This document shows positions 8,128-14,205 of a stretch of 64,000 bases of DNA, piece by piece. Source of the DNA: JAGPUQ01 sp050250395 (GTDB taxonomy: Bacteria; Pseudomonadota; Gammaproteobacteria; Pseudomonadales; Porticoccaceae); the NCBI GenBank assembly GCA_050250395.1, contig JBFWOQ010000013.1:1-64000 (forward strand). The letters are read 5' to 3'. The translations under genes and the position numbers were made by a program. Each line of letters starts with the position of its first letter. Positions within the stretch are counted from its first letter, which is position 1. Below the pieces are notes generated by a model. The model had not been told where the DNA came from and did not search any database. It was given only the letters and a program-made list of their open reading frames with translations.

Positions 8128-8184
8128 CCGTGGCCCGTCCTGCCCGCGACCGAGGGCAGTGTTTGGATCGGTTCCCCATCGCAC

Positions 8185-8224
8185 TTAATCTGGATCAATT
8201 CGCCCGGGGATGCGTACCTAATCT
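8185..8224 (+). promoter_or_regulatory. FNR/Anr-like box and -10 region ahead of the OmpW-type gene
   Basis: TTAATCTGGATCAA at 8185-8198 differs by one base from the FNR/Anr consensus TTGAT-N4-ATCAA. A weak -10 element (TAATCT, 8219-8224) would place the start near 8231, putting the centre of the box at about -40, the position expected for activation. OmpW genes in enteric bacteria are known to respond to oxygen through FNR. Activation here is inferred from the site only. Confidence 0.5.
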
Positions 8225-8292
8225 GCATCAACACCCGGCGTCCTTTCCGCTGCTGCAATGGCGTCACCGATCCGTTTTAGAGGGGAAGCAAG

Positions 8293-8964
8293 ATGCAGCA
8301 ACGCAAGATACTGGCGCTGGCCGTGGCCGGGGCGCTTGCCGCGGGTGCCACCGGGGGGGCGCTGGCGTATGAGGCCGGGGATCTGATCCTGCGCGCGGGC
8401 GTGGCCTCGGTGCAGCCCAACGAAGACAGCGACCCGCTGGCGCTCGATGGCACCCCGTTGCCGGGCACCGAAGCTGGCGTCGATAACAACGAGCAACTGG
8501 GTCTGACGCTCACTTATATGTTCACGCCTCAGTGGGGTGTCGGTGTGCTGGCGGCAACGCCTTTCGAGCACGATGTCAAGGCCAAGGGGGTGGGCGTCGA
8601 TGCCGGCTCCCTCAAACATCTGCCGCCCACCGTAACCCTGCAATATTTTCCGCTCGGGGCGGGGTCGCGCTGGCAGCCCTATGTGGGGCTCGGCATCAAC
8701 TACACCCTGTTCTTTGACGAGGAGGTCGACGGTCAGTTGGAGGAGCTATTCGGCCCCGGCGATCTGGATATGGACGATTCCTGGGGCTGGGCGGGACAGG
8801 CGGGGCTCGACTACCAGATCGACGACCACTGGCAGGTCAATGCGGCGGTGTGGTATCTGGATATCGATACCGACGCCACCTTCAAATTCGCCGCCAATCG
8901 CATCACCGCGAGCGTCGATGTCGATCCCTGGGTCTACATGCTGGGAGTGGGTTACCGGTTCTGA
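8293..8964 (+). CDS. OmpW family outer membrane beta-barrel protein
   Basis: 223 residues with a clear signal peptide (MQQRKILALAVAGALAAGA, cut after GGALA at about residue 25). The mature part starts YEAGDLILRAGVASVQPNED, the OmpW pattern. LGLTLTYMFTPQWGVGVLAA near 70, then LPPTVTLQYFPLG near 108 and YVGLGINYTLFF near 130 are family strands. The C-terminus ends in Phe (MLGVGYRF), as outer membrane barrels do. OmpW forms an eight-stranded barrel with a hydrophobic channel for small apolar molecules. GAGGGGAAGCAAG precedes the ATG. The likely hydrophobic cargo fits the catabolic genes around it. The gene looks monocistronic, with a hairpin 22 bp downstream. Confidence 0.92.
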   Translation: MQQRKILALAVAGALAAGATGGALAYEAGDLILRAGVASVQPNEDSDPLALDGTPLPGTEAGVDNNEQLGLTLTYMFTPQWGVGVLAATPFEHDVKAKGVGVDAGSLKHLPPTVTLQYFPLGAGSRWQPYVGLGINYTLFFDEEVDGQLEELFGPGDLDMDDSWGWAGQAGLDYQIDDHWQVNAAVWYLDIDTDATFKFAANRITASVDVDPWVYMLGVGYRF

Positions 8965-8986
8965 CCCGGTCCCGCCGCCCCGATGT

Positions 8987-9011
8987 CGGGCCGGCCATTG
9001 CGGCCGGCCCG
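8987..9011 (+). terminator. Terminator-like hairpin after the ompW-type gene
   Basis: CGGGCCGGCC (8987-8996), loop ATTGC, GGCCGGCCCG (9002-9011): a perfect 10-bp stem 22 bp after the stop codon. There is no T-run after it, so it may act with Rho or only protect the transcript end. Confidence 0.5.
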
Positions 9012-9196
9012 ATTGCGTTGGGTGTGGCGCTTCCCGATTGACGGCGCCGTCACCGGATGGCGCCAACAGGGCTTCGTATCGCGCCATGCCCGCGCGGCGG
9101 CGCCCGGTCAAATTCATCCGCGTGACCGGCATCTGTGCTAAACAGTCCGCTGCCCGGCGCTACCTGCCGCGATACCCCGCCATCGAGGAGCCCGCG

Positions 9197-10036
9197 ATGA
9201 AGCAGCAAATTTTCGGCTTTGACGCCTACGCCCCCGCCGAGATTGCCGAGCGGGTGCAGAAGGTCTGCGTCATCAAGGCGCACATGCCGCTGCTCACCAT
9301 GTGGATGCTGGCGATGCTCGCCGGCGCCTTCATCGGTCTTGGCGCGCTCTTTTTCACGCTGGTGGTCAGTGACCACAGCCTGGGCTTCGCGAGTTCCCGC
9401 GTGCTGGGCGGCGTCTGCTTCTCGCTGGGACTGATCCTGGTGGTGGTGGCCGGCGCCGAATTGTTCACCGGCAACAATCTGCTGGTCATGGCCTGGGCCG
9501 AGGGCTGTCTCTCCACCCGCGATGTGCTGCGCGACTGGGCCATCGTCGGCGCCGGAAATTTCGTCGGCGCCGCCGGGCTGGCCGTGATCGTTTACCTTTC
9601 CGGATACGGCGCGCTCAATCAGGGCGAGGTCGCGCGCACCGCCGTGCAGATCGCCGCGGCCAAGTGCACGCTCCCGTTCTGGGAGGCGTTTTTCCGCGGC
9701 GTGCTGTGCAACGTGCTCGTGTGCATGGCGGTCTGGATGGCGATGGCGGGGCGCAGCGTGGTCGACAAGGCGGTCGCGATCGTCTTCCCCATCGCCGCCT
9801 TTGTCGCCGCCGGGTTCGAGCACAGCATCGCCAATATGTATTTCATCCCCCTGGGCATGCTGCTGCGCGATGGCCTCGCGACGCCCGAGGCCGGCGCCGA
9901 ATTCATCGGCTGGATGGGTTTGATCCGCAACCTGGTCCCGGTGATCCTCGGCAACCTGATGGGCGGCAGCGTGCTGGTCGCGCTGGTCTACCACCTGATC
10001 TACCGGCGCGGCGCAGTGCGCTTGCCGCCGGGGTAA
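9197..10036 (+). CDS. Formate/nitrite transporter (FNT) family channel
   Basis: 279 residues with six predicted membrane helices. Family landmarks are KAHMPLLTMWMLAMLAGAFI near residue 29, GAELFTGNNLLVMAWAEG near 90 (LFTGN motif), FFRGVLCNVLVCMAVWMAM near 160 and AAGFEHSIANMYFIPLGML near 200 (second pore motif with the central His). FNT proteins are pentameric channels for formate, nitrite, hydrosulfide or other small monovalent anions across the inner membrane. GAGGAG lies 6 bases before the ATG at 9197; a longer in-frame extension runs back through ompW and is not real. No pyruvate formate-lyase, formate dehydrogenase or nitrite reductase gene is in the window, so the substrate is unclear. 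Confidence 0.9.
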   Translation: MKQQIFGFDAYAPAEIAERVQKVCVIKAHMPLLTMWMLAMLAGAFIGLGALFFTLVVSDHSLGFASSRVLGGVCFSLGLILVVVAGAELFTGNNLLVMAWAEGCLSTRDVLRDWAIVGAGNFVGAAGLAVIVYLSGYGALNQGEVARTAVQIAAAKCTLPFWEAFFRGVLCNVLVCMAVWMAMAGRSVVDKAVAIVFPIAAFVAAGFEHSIANMYFIPLGMLLRDGLATPEAGAEFIGWMGLIRNLVPVILGNLMGGSVLVALVYHLIYRRGAVRLPPG

Positions 10037-10077
10037 TCCCGGCAGGCTCGGGTTCGTGTGGCGACGGCGCTGCCCGT

Positions 10078-10818
10078 TCAACCCTTGGGCATTGCCAGGA
10101 TCTCGGCAATCGACCGGGTTTCGGTGTATTGGCGCAAGCCGGCTTCCCGTCGTTTGATGGCGATGACGGACATGCGGTCCGCCAGCTCGTTGCCTTCCAC
10201 GCCGGCATGACCGGCCACATGCTGCACCCGGATGCGGTCGGCGATCTCGACATAGAGCGCATGCGCCGACTGGATCAGGTCGAGATTCATGATCTCGCCG
10301 CCCCTGCGCTTCCAGCCCTTCGCCTTCCACCCGAAGGCCCAGGTCGTGATGCATTCGATGGCGTATTTCGAGTCGCAGAGGATCGCCACGCTCTGGCCGC
10401 TCGCGCTGAACTTGTCGGCAAACACCAGCGCATGGTGGAGACCCAGTAGCTCCGCGGTGTTGTTGGTGCCGGCGGGGTTGTAGAGTCCATACCACAGTTG
10501 ATACAGCGCGCCGCTCTTGTAGATGGCGATGCCGGTGCCGGCCTGCCCCGGGTTGGGATCGCAGGCGCCGTCGCAGTAGATTTCGATGTCGGCACTGGCG
10601 TGTTTTCCGGTCGCAGCGACTTTTGCACGGGGCGAAGCCGGTTTCCGGACCATTGCCGTTTTGCCTTGGGCATAGGCGGCTTCGGCAAGCGCCAGCGTGG
10701 GGAACGATTTGAACTTCGCCCCCGGAAAGCCCTTGATCTGTCTTTCGGCTTCCGGCCAGGTCGAGTAGATGCCAGGGGCCTTCCCGACCCAGACGACGTA
10801 ATATTTTTGCGGTGGCAC
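10078..10818 (-). CDS. rnhA: Ribonuclease HI with N-terminal hybrid-binding domain
   Basis: 246 residues. Residues about 4-48 (KYYVVWVGKAPGIYSTWPEA, then QIKGFPGAKFKSFPTLALA) are the hybrid-binding (caulimovirus VI-like) domain typical of eukaryotic RNase H1. After a basic linker, the catalytic domain shows IEIYCDGACDPNPG (first Asp), NNTAELLGLHHAL (Glu), AILCDSKYAIECI (second Asp) and HAGVEGNELADRM (His and last Asp), the complete DEDD set. It removes RNA from RNA/DNA hybrids. No ATG is available; the GTG at 10818 with AGG nine bases ahead gives the best start. It is convergent with the FNT gene, 41 bp apart. Confidence 0.88.
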   Translation of the reverse strand: MPPQKYYVVWVGKAPGIYSTWPEAERQIKGFPGAKFKSFPTLALAEAAYAQGKTAMVRKPASPRAKVAATGKHASADIEIYCDGACDPNPGQAGTGIAIYKSGALYQLWYGLYNPAGTNNTAELLGLHHALVFADKFSASGQSVAILCDSKYAIECITTWAFGWKAKGWKRRGGEIMNLDLIQSAHALYVEIADRIRVQHVAGHAGVEGNELADRMSVIAIKRREAGLRQYTETRSIAEILAMPKG

Positions 10819-11206
10819 GGCAATGACCTTGAGTAAAAAAACCTGGAAAAGGGCTCTGCCCGGCGCTGGCTTCACCGAGGGGACAGCGTGGCCAGTGTGC
10901 CGGGTGTGTGGCGCGGGCGGATTATCGCGTTTCCCGACGATCCTTGTGGGGACGCCCGTCCGTCCGGGATGACCCGATCCAATCCCCCTGTGTCGAGACG
11001 CGCGATGGGCGATGTCTGCCGTTGCGTCGAAAAGGCGTAATATCGGTACACCAATGCGCCGAGCGCAACGACGAGACTCCAATAAGCGAACGGGCGCGAC
11101 ACCGGCCAACCAGCATGAGCCGAAACATTCGGGCGCCCGGGCGCCGGGTTGACATCCGGCTGACTCGAATAATGAGCCGGCGCCATGACCGACACGGGAT
11201 GACAGC
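10819..11206. other. Divergent intergenic region between rnhA and the acyl-CoA dehydrogenase pair
   Basis: 388 bp with no believable gene; a 107-codon minus-strand frame (10872-11195) has no recognisable domain and contains low-complexity Pro/Arg-rich sequence. The right end carries the putative promoter of the dehydrogenase pair, described separately. Confidence 0.5.
11149..11180 (+). promoter_or_regulatory. Perfect -35 box and dyad ahead of the acyl-CoA dehydrogenase pair
   Basis: TTGACA at 11149-11154 is a perfect -35 hexamer. It is followed by an inverted repeat CCGGCT (11156-11161) ... AGCCGG (11175-11180) that would overlap the polymerase site. A convincing -10 hexamer at the right spacing is not seen, which could mean an activator-dependent promoter. 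The first gene starts at 11207. Confidence 0.38.
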
Positions 11207-12337
11207 ATGAAATTCAGTTTCACCGATGAACAGGAGCAGATCCGCGCCATGGTGCGGCGATTTCTCGCCGAGCAGTCGCCGACCACGGAGATCCGCCGCC
11301 TGATGGCCACCGACAACGGCTGGGAACGCGCGGGCTGGCAGCGGCTGAGCAGCGAACTCGGGCTCACCAGCGTGCACATTCCCGAGGCCTACGGCGGCCA
11401 GGGTCTGGGCTTTGTCGAGTTGGCGATTGTGCTTGAGGAAATGGGCCGCGCCCTCTTGTGCGCGCCCTATTTCGCCTCCGTGGTGCTCGCGGCCAACGCC
11501 ATCCTGAACGCGGGCAGCGAAGACCAGAAGCACGAACTGCTGCCCGGCATTGCCACCGGCGAGACCGTGGCGACCCTGGCCTTCACCGAGAACAACGGCC
11601 TCTGGGACAGTGCCGGGATAGCCCTGACGGCGACGCCCGCCGGTGCCGGCTACCGGCTGTCCGGCGTCAAGAGCTTCGTGCTGGACGGGCACACGGCGGA
11701 TCTGATCATCGTGCTGGCGCGCGCGCCGGGCAGCAGCGGCGATGGCGGGCTGTCGTTTTTCAGCGTGCGCGGCGACGCCGCCGGGCTCGATCGGCGTCTG
11801 CTCAAGTCCGTTGACAGCACCCGCAAGCTGGCACGACTGACCTTCAACGATGTGCGCGGTGAATTGCTGGGTGAACTCGGCGCCGCCGCCGTTCCCTTCG
11901 CCAGAACCCTGGATCAGGCCGCCGTGTGTCTTGCCAACGAGATGGTCGGTGGCGCCGACCAGTTGCGCCAATCCGCCCTCGACTACGCGATGCTGCGGAT
12001 GCAGTTCGGTCGCCCCATCGCCAGCTTCCAGGCGATCAAGCACAAATGCGCCGATATGCTGGTGGACGTGGAGCTCGCGAAATCCGCGGCCTACTACGCC
12101 GCCGAGGCGGCGGCGGAAAGTGACCCGGAGTTGCCCGCGCTCGCCTCGCTGGCCAAGGCCTGCGCCGCCGACGCCTTCATGCAGACGGCCCGGGAAACCA
12201 TTCAGCTGCACGGTGGCATCGGCTTCACCTGGGATAACGACACCCATCTGTGGTTCAAGCGCGCCAAAAGCTCCGAAGTGTTTCTGGGCAGTCCGAGTTA
12301 TCACCGCGAACTGCTGATGCAGCGCTGGAACGTTTGA
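11207..12337 (+). CDS. Acyl-CoA dehydrogenase, subunit 1 of a tandem pair
   Basis: 376 residues. The start KFSFTDEQEQIRAMVRRFLA and LSSELGLTSVHIPEAYGGQG near 50 are the usual N-terminal helices. VATLAFTENNGLWDSAGI near 122 stands where most family members have the FAD-contacting TEPxxGSD loop, so that loop is atypical. YAMLRMQFGRPIASFQAIKH near 263 and QLHGGIGFTWDNDTHLWFKR near 335 are C-terminal signatures. It oxidises acyl-CoA to enoyl-CoA with FAD. The second dehydrogenase starts 17 bp later. Adjacent, unequal pairs of this kind form alpha2beta2 enzymes in steroid side-chain degradation of actinobacteria, where only one partner carries the catalytic base. That the same holds here is inference. 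Confidence 0.9.
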   Translation: MKFSFTDEQEQIRAMVRRFLAEQSPTTEIRRLMATDNGWERAGWQRLSSELGLTSVHIPEAYGGQGLGFVELAIVLEEMGRALLCAPYFASVVLAANAILNAGSEDQKHELLPGIATGETVATLAFTENNGLWDSAGIALTATPAGAGYRLSGVKSFVLDGHTADLIIVLARAPGSSGDGGLSFFSVRGDAAGLDRRLLKSVDSTRKLARLTFNDVRGELLGELGAAAVPFARTLDQAAVCLANEMVGGADQLRQSALDYAMLRMQFGRPIASFQAIKHKCADMLVDVELAKSAAYYAAEAAAESDPELPALASLAKACAADAFMQTARETIQLHGGIGFTWDNDTHLWFKRAKSSEVFLGSPSYHRELLMQRWNV

Positions 12338-12354
12338 GAAGCGAGGCAAATACC

Positions 12355-13626
12355 ATGAGTCAACCGACACCGGAAAGCGTCCGCGCCGAAGCCCGCGCCT
12401 GGCTCGAAGCCAACTGGGATCCGAACCTCGATCTGATGGCCTGGCGCGCCAGGCTGGTGGATAGCGGCTGGGGCATGCCGGCCTGGCCGAAGGAATGGCA
12501 CGGCAAGGGACTGTCCGCGGCGCTCGCCGCCGTCGTCGACAAGGAATTCCGCACGCTCGGCGCCATCGGCGTCGCCCGCAGCGGCCCGCGCATGCTGGCC
12601 GCCGCCACGCTGCTGGAACACGGCTCGGATTTTCTCAAGGAAAAATTTCTGCGCCGCATCCTGACCGGCGAAGACCACTGGTGCCAGCTGTTCAGCGAAC
12701 CCGGCAGCGGTTCGGATCTCGCCGGTGCCATGACCCGGGCGGATCTCAAGGACGGCCGGTGGATCGTCAACGGCCAGAAAGTCTGGACCACCAGCGCCCA
12801 TCACGCGCAATACGGCTTCCTGCTCGCGCGCACCGACTGGGACGTGCCCAAGCATCAGGGTCTGTCCTATTTCATCATCGAGATGGAACAGCCGGGCGTG
12901 CTGGTGCAGCCCCTGCGCCAGATGAACGGCCACGCCTCCTTCAACCAGGTGTTTTTCACCGATGCGGTGGTGCCGCCGGACTACCTGGTCGCCAATCTTG
13001 GCGAAGGCTGGAAAGTGGCGACCACCACCCTGATGCACGAACGCCGCGCCGCCGCCGAGGGCATGGCGTCCGGGCCGCAGAGCGCCCAACGCGTGGGAAG
13101 GGCCTACGACCAGGAGCGCGCCGAATTCGCCATCACCATGGAGCCCTACACCTGGTATCCGCAGCGCGCCGGGCGCCCCGATCTGGTCATCGAGCGCGCC
13201 CAGGCCACGGGCCGCAATACCGATCCGGTGGTGCGCCAGGAAATCGCCAAGTTGCTGACGCTGCACCGGGCCGCGCACTGGACCCAGCGCCGCGCCCGCG
13301 CCGCCCAGCAACTGGGGCGCCCGCCGGGACCGGAAGGCTCGCTGGGCAAACTGGTGGGCAGCCATGTGGCACGCGCGTCGGCCAATGTGCACACGCTGAT
13401 CAGCGCGGCGGATGCCATGCTGACCGGCAGTGACAGCCCCATGAACGGCGTCATCGCCGAGATTCTGGTATCGACACCGGCCGCGTCCATTGCCGGTGGC
13501 ACCGACGAGATTCAGCGCAACATCATTGCCGAACGCGTGCTGGGCATGCCGAAGGAACCCCTTACCGGCATGGATCGGCCGTTCAAGGATGTGCCGAAAA
13601 ATACGGTGCAGCCGCGCGCGCGATGA
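12355..13626 (+). CDS. Acyl-CoA dehydrogenase, subunit 2 of a tandem pair
   Basis: 423 residues. The N-terminal WLEANWDPNLDLMAWRARLV, with GMPAWPKEWHGKGLSAALAA, is the FadE type seen in catabolic clusters. CQLFSEPGSGSDLAGAMTRA near residue 118 is the classical FAD loop, and IVNGQKVWTTSAHHAQYGFL near 140 follows it. The C-terminal IAGGTDEIQRNIIAERVLGM near 380 is canonical. The substrate-binding N-terminal domain is complete. GAGG lies before the ATG at 12355. It is co-transcribed with the preceding dehydrogenase and may form a heteromeric enzyme with it. The substrate is unknown; the gene neighbourhood points to bulky or branched acyl-CoAs rather than ordinary fatty acids. Confidence 0.92.
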   Translation: MSQPTPESVRAEARAWLEANWDPNLDLMAWRARLVDSGWGMPAWPKEWHGKGLSAALAAVVDKEFRTLGAIGVARSGPRMLAAATLLEHGSDFLKEKFLRRILTGEDHWCQLFSEPGSGSDLAGAMTRADLKDGRWIVNGQKVWTTSAHHAQYGFLLARTDWDVPKHQGLSYFIIEMEQPGVLVQPLRQMNGHASFNQVFFTDAVVPPDYLVANLGEGWKVATTTLMHERRAAAEGMASGPQSAQRVGRAYDQERAEFAITMEPYTWYPQRAGRPDLVIERAQATGRNTDPVVRQEIAKLLTLHRAAHWTQRRARAAQQLGRPPGPEGSLGKLVGSHVARASANVHTLISAADAMLTGSDSPMNGVIAEILVSTPAASIAGGTDEIQRNIIAERVLGMPKEPLTGMDRPFKDVPKNTVQPRAR

Positions 13627-13678
13627 GTGGGATAAAACGGGCAGTGGAGGTGAAGCGCGGCTGCGTGTCGGCCGATCG

Positions 13679-13694
13679 CGTCATCAAGATGACG
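13679..13694. repeat. Small perfect dyad after the dehydrogenase pair
   Basis: CGTCATC-AA-GATGACG, 7 bp on each side, 53 bp after the stop of the second dehydrogenase gene. The two-base loop is too tight for a normal terminator; an operator-like dyad or the edge of an insertion are alternatives. Confidence 0.4.
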
Positions 13695-13726
13695 TTCTGA
13701 CGGCGACAGTGAAGTGGTCCAGTTGA

Positions 13727-13896
13727 CTAGGAGCCTGTCGGACTTAAGACTGCCCTACTGCGGAAAAGCCGAATTTGGTTATATTTCGGGCAAATTTTCG
13801 TTGAATAGTCCCCGCTATTCGCCGCAAATTTGCCCAAAATCTACCTCAAATCGGACTTTCCCTCGCTACGGACGCTCAAGTCCGACAGGCTCCTAG
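13727..13896. mobile_element. 170-bp MITE with perfect inverted ends and CTAG flanks
   Basis: The ends CTAGGAGCCTGTCGGACTT (13727-13745) and AAGTCCGACAGGCTCCTAG (13878-13896) are perfect 19-bp inverted repeats. If the outer CTAG is a target duplication, the true ends are 15 bp (GAGCCTGTCGGACTT). The interior has a second dyad (GGGCAAATTT ... AAATTTGCCC), so the whole element can fold into a long hairpin, and it is clearly richer in A+T than its surroundings. No protein is encoded. A four-base CTAG duplication fits the YTAR target preference known for one IS5 subgroup; that parentage is inference. Confidence 0.82.
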
Positions 13897-13984
13897 GTAC
13901 TACAAAGGCTCGGCTGCATTCGGTGCTGGGTTGTCAATCGCCAAATCAGTGTGAGAAAAGAGCCACTCAACCGTTGTCCAGTTT

Positions 13985-14135
13985 TACTTGACCACAACAG
14001 GGCTATACGAACCGCCCACGGAAGCCGGCTGGATGCCTCGGTGTGAAGAACGTCGGAAAGCCGTGTGCGGGAAAACCGCAAGCAAGGTTTGATGGGGGAG
14101 GGCGGGCGAGGGCCTGCTCTCTACCCTGCCCAGTT
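13985..14135 (+). pseudogene. Probable 3' remnant of a group II intron (reverse-transcriptase tail and domain V-like hairpin)
   Basis: One frame reads GLYEPPTEAGWMPRCEERRK and continues to a stop at about 14091, a tail resembling the last residues and downstream sequence of intron-encoded reverse transcriptases. The RNA around 14057-14091 folds like domain V: lower stem AAGCC (14058-14062) with GGTTT (14086-14090), upper stem TGCGG with CCGCA, and a GAAAA loop. The G-rich stretch after it (GATGGGGGAGGGCGGGC) is also typical of the 3' end of such introns. No reverse-transcriptase domain or 5' part is present, so it is a dead fragment if the assignment is right. Confidence 0.5.
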
Positions 14136-14160
14136 TCGCCAGTTCCTTATTCAACCGCCG

Positions 14161-14195
14161 GGGCAGCCGGTAGCGGTTTCCGCTTCCGGCTGCCC
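14161..14195 (-). terminator. Strong hairpin after the DUF1302 gene
   Basis: GGGCAGCCGG (14161-14170) pairs with CCGGCTGCCC (14186-14195); inside, AGCGG pairs with CCGCT across a TTT loop, interrupted by one T-T mismatch. It lies 10 bp past the stop of the DUF1302 gene. There is no T-run on the minus strand, so it is terminator-like rather than a textbook intrinsic terminator. Confidence 0.6.
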
Positions 14196-14205
14196 GGGCC
14201 CTGGA

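Noticed and set aside
9050..10495. A 481-codon antisense frame across the FNT and rnhA genes
   Set aside because: It crosses two well-supported genes and shows only repetitive charged sequence.
10872..11195. A 107-codon minus-strand frame between rnhA and the dehydrogenase genes
   Set aside because: It has one hydrophobic stretch but no ribosome binding site or family resemblance, and it overlaps the putative promoter of the dehydrogenase pair.
13897..13990. A short minus-strand peptide (VEWLFSHTDLAIDNPAPNAA) that faintly recalls the antitoxin DUF2384 C-terminus
   Set aside because: It is under 30 codons, has a stop immediately upstream and no start; similarity is too weak to name.
13705..14010. 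GTGGTCCAGTTGAC and GTTGTCCAGTTTTACTTGAC as possible ends of a lost insertion sequence
   Set aside because: The two ends pair poorly and no transposase lies between them; only the 170-bp MITE inside is well supported.
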